Positions 15,986 through 22,382 of a DNA stretch of 24,767 nt are shown piece after piece. Position 1 is the stretch's first letter. Each line of letters opens with the position of its first letter. The stretch covers positions 1 through 24,767 of the forward strand of contig HF998296.1 in the NCBI GenBank assembly GCA_000433735.1, read 5' to 3'. The notes under the pieces are model-generated. The model was not told where the DNA came from, did not search any database, and saw only the letters and a program-made list of their open reading frames with translations. This DNA comes from Clostridium sp. CAG:167 (lineage in GTDB: Bacteria > Bacillota > Clostridia > Lachnospirales > Lachnospiraceae). The translations under genes and the position numbers were made by a program.

Positions 15986-18550
15986 TTATCTGCCGCAGCA
16001 GTATTTATATTTTTTACCGCTTCCGCATGGACACGGTGCATTTCTGCTGATCTTATCATTTTTGCGGACAACCGGGCCATTGGATGCGGAATCGTCTTTG
16101 TTCGTTCCTGTTACCTGCGCCACCTGTTCTCTCTCAACCTTCTGCTCAATGCGAACATGCATCAAAGTGCGAACAGTCTCCTCACGGATAGACTCTGTCA
16201 TGTCATTGAACATATCATAGCCCTGCAGTCTGTACTCTACAACCGGGTCACGCTGGCCCAGTGCCTGCAGGCCAATACCCTGGCGAAGTTGATCCATATC
16301 ATCAATATGATCCATCCAGCGGCTGTCTGTTACTTTCAATATAACTACTCGCTCAATCTCACGAATCTGCTCTGGTTCTGGGAACTCTGCCTCTTTGGCT
16401 TCATAAATATGAAGAGCCTTTTCTTTCAGATCCTGGATCAGGATGTCTTTAGTAATTCCCTCATCCCGTTTTGCATCAAATGTAATCGGCTCAAATGGGA
16501 TCATAGGAAGCAGAATCTCATTCAATTCATTCAGGTTCCATTCTTCCGGTATCTGGGAATCATTGATCACGCTGTTGACATATTTTTCAATGAGCTCATC
16601 GATCATCTGGATGATGGTGTCCCTCATGTTGTCACCATCCAATACCTTACGACGCACTGCATAAATGATCTCTCTCTGCTCATTGTTGATCTGGTCATAC
16701 TCCAGCAGATTTTTACGGATACCGTAGTTGTTGCCCTCAATCTTTTTCTGAGCACGCTCAATCGCTTTACTTAGCATCTTGTGCTGGATCTGCTCGCCTT
16801 CCGGCATTCCCAGTGAGTTGAACATATTCATCAGATTCTGGGAACCAAAGAGACGCATCAGGTCATCTTCCAGAGAAATGTAAAACTTGGATTCACCAGG
16901 ATCTCCCTGTCGTCCAGCACGGCCTCGGAGCTGGTTGTCAATACGGCGGGATTCGTGACGCTCTGTACCAATGATCTTCAATCCACCTAACTCTTTCACG
17001 CCTTCACCAAGCTTGATATCGGTACCACGGCCGGCCATGTTAGTTGCGATGGTAACCGCACCTTTTACACCGGCATCGGCTACGATCTCAGCCTCCATCT
17101 CATGGAACTTTGCATTCAATACTTTGTGGGGAATACCTACCTTGCGGAGCATTTCTGACAGTTCCTCGGAAGAGTCAATGGTGATCGTACCAACCAGTAC
17201 AGGCTGTCCTTTTTCATGAGCTGCCTGAATCTCTTTTACGATGGCATTATATTTCTCCCGTTTGGTCTTATATACAGAATCCTCATGATCGATTCGCTGT
17301 ACCGGCAGGTTGGTAGGAACTTCCACTACATCCATGCCATAAATCTCACGAAACTCTTTTTCCTCTGTCAAAGCAGTACCGGTCATACCACTCTTTTTCT
17401 TGTACTTATTAAAGAAGTTCTGGAATGTAATAGTTGCCAGCGTCTTGCTCTCTCTTTTTACCTTTACATGCTCTTTTGCCTCGATAGCCTGATGTAATCC
17501 GTCAGAATAACGGCGGCCCGGCATAATACGGCCGGTAAACTCATCTACGATCAATACTTCATCATCTTTTACTACATAGTCCTTGTCACGGTGCATCAGG
17601 GCATGGGCACGCAGAGACAGATTGACACAGTGCTGGATTTCCAGATTCTCCGGATCTGCCAGGTTCTCCAAATGGAAGAAACGCTCTACCTTTTCAACAC
17701 CCTGCTGAGTCAGGTTGACTGTCTTCTCCTTCTCATTGGCAACATAATCTCCTGTTTCGTTGCTGTCTTCCTGCATAATAATGTCCATCTTGGACAACTC
17801 TTTTTCTGTTCCTCGTTTCAACTGGCGCACCAGATTGTCGCAGGCCTCATAGATCTTGGTGGATTTACCGCTGGATCCGGAAATGATCAAAGGTGTTCTG
17901 GCCTCATCGATCAATACCGAGTCAACCTCATCCACGATAGCATAGTGCAGTTCTCTCTGAACCAGCTGCTCTTTGTAGATCACCATGTTATCACGAAGGT
18001 AATCAAATCCCAATTCGTTGTTGGTTGCATAAGTAATATCGCAGTTATATGCTTCTCTACGCTCATCATTACCCATGCTGTTTAAGATGACGCCGACTTT
18101 CAGTCCCAGAAATTCATGAATCTGGCCCATCCACTCAGCATCACGCTTTGCCAGGTAATCATTTACGGTAACGATATGAACACCTTTCCCTTCCAGCGCA
18201 TTCAGATATGCCGGCAATGTAGATACCAGCGTCTTACCTTCACCGGTACGCATCTCTGTAATACGGCCCTGATGCAGGATCACACCACCGATCAGCTGTA
18301 CACGGAAATGGCGCAGCCCGATGGTTCGCTTGGAAGCCTCTCTTACAACGGCATAAGCCTCCGGAAGAATATCATCCAGCGTCTCGCCCTCTGCCAGTCT
18401 TTTCTTGAACTCATCCGTTTTCCCACGGAGTTCCTCATCTGACAATTTTTCCATCTCTGGCTCCATGGACTCGATTTTATTTACAATAGGTATAACCCTT
18501 TTGACCTCACGTTCACTGTGAGTTCCAACTATTTTACTTAAAAATCCCAT
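15986..18550 (-). CDS. secA: Preprotein translocase ATPase SecA
   Basis: SecA drives secretory proteins through SecYEG. The 854-aa protein has Walker A MRTGEGKT at 100-107, the DEAD-like VDEVD at 206-210, motif [13 protein letters not shown] and the [16 protein letters not shown] segment of the second nucleotide-binding fold, the [17 protein letters not shown] scaffold helix, and a C-terminal zinc motif [13 protein letters not shown]. Length is normal. I chose the ATG at 18550 because GGAGAG lies just before it; the in-frame TTG at 18565 coincides with the ribosome binding site. It has its own promoter and leads the secA-prfB-cheW-hom transcript. Confidence 0.98.
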   Translation of the reverse strand: MGFLSKIVGTHSEREVKRVIPIVNKIESMEPEMEKLSDEELRGKTDEFKKRLAEGETLDDILPEAYAVVREASKRTIGLRHFRVQLIGGVILHQGRITEMRTGEGKTLVSTLPAYLNALEGKGVHIVTVNDYLAKRDAEWMGQIHEFLGLKVGVILNSMGNDERREAYNCDITYATNNELGFDYLRDNMVIYKEQLVQRELHYAIVDEVDSVLIDEARTPLIISGSSGKSTKIYEACDNLVRQLKRGTEKELSKMDIIMQEDSNETGDYVANEKEKTVNLTQQGVEKVERFFHLENLADPENLEIQHCVNLSLRAHALMHRDKDYVVKDDEVLIVDEFTGRIMPGRRYSDGLHQAIEAKEHVKVKRESKTLATITFQNFFNKYKKKSGMTGTALTEEKEFREIYGMDVVEVPTNLPVQRIDHEDSVYKTKREKYNAIVKEIQAAHEKGQPVLVGTITIDSSEELSEMLRKVGIPHKVLNAKFHEMEAEIVADAGVKGAVTIATNMAGRGTDIKLGEGVKELGGLKIIGTERHESRRIDNQLRGRAGRQGDPGESKFYISLEDDLMRLFGSQNLMNMFNSLGMPEGEQIQHKMLSKAIERAQKKIEGNNYGIRKNLLEYDQINNEQREIIYAVRRKVLDGDNMRDTIIQMIDELIEKYVNSVINDSQIPEEWNLNELNEILLPMIPFEPITFDAKRDEGITKDILIQDLKEKALHIYEAKEAEFPEPEQIREIERVVILKVTDSRWMDHIDDMDQLRQGIGLQALGQRDPVVEYRLQGYDMFNDMTESIREETVRTLMHVRIEQKVEREQVAQVTGTNKDDSASNGPVVRKNDKISRNAPCPCGSGKKYKYCCGR

Positions 18551-18596
18551 TGATTCACTCTCCAAAAATTATTTAATAATTAAGTCACCTCATGCT

Positions 18597-18625
18597 ATTT
18601 TAACATTCCTTACGCTATGTTTCAA
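18597..18625 (-). promoter_or_regulatory. Promoter of the secA-prfB-cheW-hom transcript
   Basis: In minus-strand sense TTGAAA (18620-18625), 17 nt, TAAAAT (18597-18602), with TG at the extended -10 position. It lies about 45 bp before the secA ATG. Confidence 0.75.
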
Positions 18626-18679
18626 GCACGAAAAGAGTCAATTCACACAATTTCGGTGCTTTTTCCTTGTTTTTTTCCA

Positions 18680-18726
18680 TAAAAAAACAGTCCTTCAGGG
18701 AGGTCAATCCTCTCCCCAAAGGACCG
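18680..18726 (-). terminator. Intrinsic terminator after hpf
   Basis: In minus-strand sense GTCCTT/AAGGAC (18719-18724 with 18690-18695) closes an imperfect stem with GGGGAG/CUCCC-type inner pairs, followed by TGTTTTTTT. It lies about 35 bp past the hpf stop and separates hpf from the secA promoter. Confidence 0.75.
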
Positions 18727-18761
18727 TTCATACTACATATCGTGCTTAAAGCTTACTAAAA

Positions 18762-19289
18762 TCAAAATTCAGGCTCAATCAATCCGTATGTATTTCCTTT
18801 TCTTTTATAAACAACATTCACTTCATCTGTGTCTGCGTTGCGGAATACAAAGAAATTGTGTCCCAGCAGTTCCATCTGTACACAGGCTTCTTCTGCGTCC
18901 ATCGGTTTAATAGCAAACTTCTTGGAACGGATGATCTGAATCTCTTCTTCATCATAAGAATCCTCATCGATAAAATCCTTGCTCAGCTGTGCCGCTGTCT
19001 GTTCTTTATCAATCAGTTTGTTCTTATACTTTCTAAGCTGTCTCTCGATCACCTCTTCCACCAGGTCGATAGAAACATACATATCCTTGCTGGTCTCCTC
19101 CGCACGAATCATGCTTCCCTTCATCGGAATGGTAACCTCGATCTTCTGTCGTTCCTTCTCCGTACTAAGTGTAACATGTACTTCGGTGGAATCATTGAAG
19201 TATCTTTCCAGCTTACCGATCTTCTCTTCAATCGCTGAACGCAACCCTTCTGTGATGTCAATATTCTTACCGCTAATTACTAAATTCAT
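18762..19289 (-). CDS. hpf: Long-form ribosome hibernation promoting factor
   Basis: HPF binds the 30S decoding region and, in its long form, joins ribosomes into inactive 100S dimers in slow growth. The 175-aa protein has the N-terminal HPF/YfiA domain (about 1-100; MNLVISGKNIDITEGLR start, then KIEVTIPMKG and VSIDLVEEVIERQLRKYK) and the C-terminal dimerisation domain (about 115-175, ending VVYKRKGNTYGLIEP), joined by an acidic linker. Length fits the long class. AAAGGAG precedes the ATG. It forms its own unit, with a promoter upstream and a terminator downstream. Confidence 0.96.
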   Translation of the reverse strand: MNLVISGKNIDITEGLRSAIEEKIGKLERYFNDSTEVHVTLSTEKERQKIEVTIPMKGSMIRAEETSKDMYVSIDLVEEVIERQLRKYKNKLIDKEQTAAQLSKDFIDEDSYDEEEIQIIRSKKFAIKPMDAEEACVQMELLGHNFFVFRNADTDEVNVVYKRKGNTYGLIEPEF

Positions 19290-19343
19290 AATGCTCAGCT
19301 CCTTTGCCCATAAGTTTCAAGATGTATCTCATCTCGTAAGATT

Positions 19344-19372
19344 ATTATACAACAAAACCCGGTTTCGGGCAA
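19344..19372 (-). promoter_or_regulatory. Promoter of hpf
   Basis: In minus-strand sense TTGCCC (19367-19372), 17 nt, TATAAT (19344-19349), about 55 bp before the ATG. The spacer holds CCCG-AAAC-CGGG, an inverted repeat that could be a regulator site or chance. Confidence 0.7.
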
Positions 19373-19454
19373 CTATATTTTGCAAGTTGTGCGACATCTT
19401 TGTAAGTTGTCATTCATTATTTTTCATGCTACAAAAGTCTACTTTTTTTGTTCA

Positions 19455-19530
19455 TAATGTTGATAACTTTGTGTATAACTTTGGAGTATCGAAAAATGGT
19501 TGTTTCTAATGTTGATAACTTTGTGATTAA
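19455..19530. repeat. Two direct repeats carrying paired DnaA-box-like sequences
   Basis: TAATGTTGATAACTTTGTG occurs twice without mismatch (19455-19473 and 19507-19525), 52 bp apart, close to five helical turns. Each copy reads, on the minus strand, as a pair of 9-mers 12 bp apart: TTATACACA (19470-19478, exact TTATnCACA) with TTATCAACA (19458-19466, one mismatch); and TTAATCACA (19522-19530, one mismatch) with TTATCAACA (19510-19518). CTACAAAnGTCTA also appears twice nearby. The 216-bp stretch between the Rrf2 gene and the hpf promoter holds no gene. Confidence 0.6.
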
Positions 19531-19588
19531 CTCCAGACTACAAATGTCTAAAAACAGCCGTTCGTTTTTAAGTTGTATGACATTTTGC

Positions 19589-20023
19589 TTAAATGTAATA
19601 CTCTCCATTTTTAACAATCTGCCAGTCAACCAGATCCTGCAAAGTAATATTATCAATCACATCACTGATCGCATCATTTAACCTTTTCCAGACAACGGAT
19701 GTAGCACATTCTGTCATTTTAGGGCAGTGTCCCAGTTCTTCATCTACACAGTCCACCGGCGCCATGCTTCCTTCTGTCAGCCGCAGGATCATGCCGACAG
19801 TATACTCTTCCGGCCGTCTGGTCAAAAGATACCCTCCCTGCGGTCCTCGTATACTGCGGACAAACCGCGCCTTATTTAGTACGGAGATAATCTGCTCAAG
19901 GTATTTGTCTGAAATGTTTTGTCTCTCTGATACATCCCGGATGCGGACTGGTTTACCGCTGTTATTTAACGCAAGATCTAACATCAGACGCAATGCATAG
20001 CGGCCTTTGGTAGAAATTTTCAT
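19589..20023 (-). CDS. Rrf2-family transcriptional regulator
   Basis: The 144-aa protein begins MKISTKGRYALRLMLDLA and has the Rrf2 winged helix, with the recognition and wing region SIRGPQGGYLL at about 59-69. Three cysteines follow as C-x7-C-x5-C (CVDEELGHCPKMTEC, about 91-105), the place where IscR and relatives bind an Fe-S cluster, so cluster sensing is possible. The ATG at 20023 is chosen because GGAGG lies 9 nt before it and the family start matches; the frame is open further upstream into the promoter. The usual nifS/nifU partners are not next to it, so its targets cannot be named. Confidence 0.9.
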   Translation of the reverse strand: MKISTKGRYALRLMLDLALNNSGKPVRIRDVSERQNISDKYLEQIISVLNKARFVRSIRGPQGGYLLTRRPEEYTVGMILRLTEGSMAPVDCVDEELGHCPKMTECATSVVWKRLNDAISDVIDNITLQDLVDWQIVKNGEYYI

Positions 20024-20088
20024 AATTAAATGCCTCCATTCTATGTTGTGTGTTTTCTCTTTTTTCTTATATTTCCTACTATCTTTAT

Positions 20089-20117
20089 ATGATACAATAG
20101 TTTTTCTCAAAAAACAA
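20089..20117 (-). promoter_or_regulatory. Promoter of the Rrf2 gene
   Basis: In minus-strand sense TTGTTT (20112-20117), 17 nt, TATCAT (20089-20094). The -35 overlaps the T-tract of the amt terminator. Confidence 0.5.
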
Positions 20118-20157
20118 GAGAAAACAGGCAGTCAATGTCCGTTTCATTGACCGCCTG
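20106..20157 (-). terminator. Intrinsic terminator of the amt transcript
   Basis: In minus-strand sense a 13-bp stem with one G-U pair (CAGGCGGTCAATG/CATTGACTGCCTG, 20145-20157 with 20125-20137), 7-nt loop, followed by TTTTCTCTTGTTTTTT. It lies about 190 bp after the amt stop, past the repeat array. Confidence 0.85.
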
Positions 20158-20191
20158 CTTTCAAGGGGATTATTGTATAATGTCTCTCTAT

Positions 20192-20311
20192 CTTTTGTAA
20201 GTTTTCTTTTGTAACTGTCTGTCTTTTGTAATATTTTTCTTTCGTGAGTTATCTTTTGTAAAGGGTTATCATTCGTACAACATCATCTTTTGTAAAAGTT
20301 ATCTTTCGTAT
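20192..20311. repeat. Eight-copy degenerate short repeat array between amt and its terminator
   Basis: Plus-strand 9-mers related to CTTTTGTAA start at 20192, 20206, 20223, 20239, 20253, 20270, 20287 and 20303, i.e. every 14-17 bp. Five are exact; three read CTTTCGTGA, CATTCGTAC and CTTTCGTAT. GTTAT precedes several, giving a unit near GTTATCTTTTGTAA (minus sense TTACAAAAGATAAC). The stretch has no ORF and no terminator of its own and would lie in the 3' untranslated part of the amt mRNA. The copies vary and spacers are only 5-8 bp, unlike CRISPR. Confidence 0.75.
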
Positions 20312-20346
20312 TGTTTCTATAAATAAACTAAAGAGGTTATCATATA

Positions 20347-22137
20347 TTAGTTGTCATCCTGCAAAGCGTCAAATCCCGTTTCTCCGGTTCTGACTTTAAT
20401 GACTTCTTCTACATCATATACAAAGATCTTGCCATCGCCAATGTGTCCTGTGTACAAAGCCTCTTTGGCAGCGCTGACTACTTTCGCAACCGGCACGGCA
20501 CTGACGATTACTTCTACTTTGATCTTTGGAAGCAGTGTAAACTCTACCGGAACACCACGATAATACTCTGCCGTTCCTTTCTGAGTACCACATCCAAGAA
20601 CCTGTGTAACCGTAATACCGGATACACCGATGTCGTTCAGGGCTTCCTTCAGATCTTCAAACTTGCTCTGTTTGCAGATAATATCTACTTTAGAAAGTTT
20701 CGTATCGGATGCGATGCCGCCATTTCCTTCTACAACCTGCACCGGTACAGCCTCGTCCATCTTCGCCTTAGGCGTTTCTGTACTTTCCATAGCTTTTACC
20801 GTCTCTGCCAGTTCGCTTCTGCGTCCGGATACTCCGGATACATTTGTAACAAATCCGGCATATGCTGTTTCCAGACCATGTTCCTTAGCATCCAGACCAA
20901 CGATCTCTTCTTCTTCTGTTACTCGCAGTCCAAAGATCGCTTTGATTGCCAGGAATACAAGCGTCATCGTAATTGCTGCCCAGGCAGCTACGGATAAAAA
21001 TCCTACCAGCTGGATTCCCAGCAATTTAAATCCACCGCCGTAGAACAAACCGGTTCCTGCCATACTTCCGCTTGCCAGCAGATCTTTTACTCCAGGTGCT
21101 GATTCGGTAGCAAACAAACCTACTGCAATGGTTCCCCACATACCGTTCAAACAGTGTACTGCTACAGCTCCAACCGGGTCATCCACATGAAGTTTGTAGT
21201 CCAGAAGCCATACGCCAAACACTACCAACAGTCCTGCCACGATACCAATGATGATAGCACCAAGCGCATCTGTCACATCACAAGGTGCCGTGATGGCTAC
21301 CAGACCTGCCAGAGATGCATTCAGACACATGGATACATCTGGTTTACCATATTTTATCCATGTAAAGATCATACAGGTTACCGTTGCGATAGCCGGTGAA
21401 ATAGTTGTGGTCAAAAAGATGGATCCAAGCTGCTCAACGCTTGTAGCTGCTGCTCCGTTGAATCCGTACCATCCAAGCCACAGGATGAAAACTCCCAAGG
21501 CTCCAATGGTCAGGTTATGACCCGGAAACGCATTTACTTTTATGATCTTACCGTTCTTATCTTTGGTGAACTTACCAATACGAGGTCCCAGGATTGCTGC
21601 TCCTACCAGTGCAGCGATACCGCCTACCATATGAATGGCACAAGATCCGGCGAAGTCATGGAATCCTATCTGTGAAAGCCAGCCGCCGCCCCAGATCCAG
21701 TGAGCTTCGATCGGATAGATCAAAGCGGAGATCACTGCGGAGTACACACAGTAGGATAAGAACTTGGTTCTCTCTGCCATGGCTCCTGAAACGATAGTCG
21801 CTGTAGTTGCACAAAATACTAAGTTAAATACAAAACTCGAAAAATCAAAATTGGAATAAGCTGTGAAAATATCAAATCCCGGTTTACCAATGAATCCTAA
21901 CAGATCCTCTCCCAGCAGCAGGCTGGCACCGATTATGATGAACACTACGGTTCCAATACAAAAATCCATCAGGTTCTTCATGATGATGTTACCTGCATTC
22001 TTCGCTCTGGTAAATCCTGTCTCTACCATAGCAAATCCTGCCTGCATCCAGAACACCAGCGCCGCTCCAATCAGGAACCAGACGCTCCAGGTCTGACTAC
22101 TTACCGCATCAATGGCCGTTTTAATTTCATCTGTCAT
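20347..22137 (-). CDS. amt: Ammonium transporter with fused C-terminal PII (GlnK-like) domain
   Basis: The 596-aa membrane protein joins an Amt channel (about 1-430, eleven predicted helices) to a PII domain (about 482-593). The Amt part keeps Asp161, the pore twin histidines His169 and His328 and the C-terminal signature VGLDAKEHGLETAY (413-426). A 50-residue variable linker follows. The PII part has the T-loop GTQKGTAEYYRG (517-528), GDGKIFV (567-573) and RTGETG (583-588). The Tyr51 equivalent is Val531, so uridylylation there is not possible, but the pore-plugging Arg47 equivalent (Arg527) remains. Tethered, trimer-matched self-inhibition is the inference. GGAGG precedes the ATG. Confidence 0.93.
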   Translation of the reverse strand: MTDEIKTAIDAVSSQTWSVWFLIGAALVFWMQAGFAMVETGFTRAKNAGNIIMKNLMDFCIGTVVFIIIGASLLLGEDLLGFIGKPGFDIFTAYSNFDFSSFVFNLVFCATTATIVSGAMAERTKFLSYCVYSAVISALIYPIEAHWIWGGGWLSQIGFHDFAGSCAIHMVGGIAALVGAAILGPRIGKFTKDKNGKIIKVNAFPGHNLTIGALGVFILWLGWYGFNGAAATSVEQLGSIFLTTTISPAIATVTCMIFTWIKYGKPDVSMCLNASLAGLVAITAPCDVTDALGAIIIGIVAGLLVVFGVWLLDYKLHVDDPVGAVAVHCLNGMWGTIAVGLFATESAPGVKDLLASGSMAGTGLFYGGGFKLLGIQLVGFLSVAAWAAITMTLVFLAIKAIFGLRVTEEEEIVGLDAKEHGLETAYAGFVTNVSGVSGRRSELAETVKAMESTETPKAKMDEAVPVQVVEGNGGIASDTKLSKVDIICKQSKFEDLKEALNDIGVSGITVTQVLGCGTQKGTAEYYRGVPVEFTLLPKIKVEVIVSAVPVAKVVSAAKEALYTGHIGDGKIFVYDVEEVIKVRTGETGFDALQDDN

Positions 22138-22201
22138 AAAAATTCCTCCATTCTTTTGTGTATTTGCTCTCTATTCCTGAGTTCCTGCACAACGCCTAGA
22201 A

Positions 22202-22216
22202 TTGAAAGCGTTTTCT
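22202..22216. promoter_or_regulatory. Catabolite-responsive element (cre, CcpA site)
   Basis: TTGAAAGCGTTTTCT matches the cre consensus WTGnAAnCGnWnnCW at every defined position. It lies about 60 bp downstream of the predicted amt transcription start and 65 bp before the amt ATG, a position suited to roadblock repression by CcpA. Confidence 0.65.
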
Positions 22217-22259
22217 CAAAAGAAAAAGCGCCCCGCAGATTCCTCTGCGAAGCGCCTTT
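22216..22259 (-). terminator. Intrinsic terminator or attenuator in the amt leader
   Basis: In minus-strand sense GCGCTTCGCAGA-GGAA-TCTGCGGGGCGC forms a 12-bp stem with two U-G pairs and a GGAA tetraloop (22228-22255), extended by A-U pairs, then TTTTTCTTTT. It lies past the PAS-kinase gene and can end that transcript, but it is also downstream of the consensus amt promoter, so amt transcription must pass through it. Confidence 0.75.
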
Positions 22260-22274
22260 GCTTTTGATATCTTC

Positions 22275-22302
22275 ATTATACTTCCAACGGGTCAAATGTC
22301 AA
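22275..22302 (-). promoter_or_regulatory. Consensus promoter upstream of amt
   Basis: In minus-strand sense TTGACA (22297-22302), 16 nt, TATAAT (22275-22280): both hexamers are perfect. The predicted start is near 22268, only about 10 nt before the terminator hairpin. No better promoter is seen between the hairpin and amt. Confidence 0.75.
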
Positions 22303-22382
22303 GGGTTCTTTTTCATTTTGTAACCTTTTCCTAATCCTTCTAATTCTTTGTAAGTATTTTTTATTCACATTGAACAAATTAA

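Noticed and set aside
19373..19588. Chromosomal replication origin
   Set aside because: Only four box-like 9-mers, no dnaA, dnaN or rpmH nearby and no clear unwinding element. A DnaA-binding cluster is the more modest reading.
20192..20311. CRISPR array
   Set aside because: The repeated element is about 9-14 bp, degenerate, with 5-8 bp between copies. CRISPR repeats are 23-40 bp, near identical, with spacers of similar length, and no cas gene is present.
22216..22302. ANTAR-type antitermination leader for amt
   Set aside because: That class needs two hairpins with hexaloops carrying A1 and G4. Here there is one hairpin with a GGAA tetraloop.
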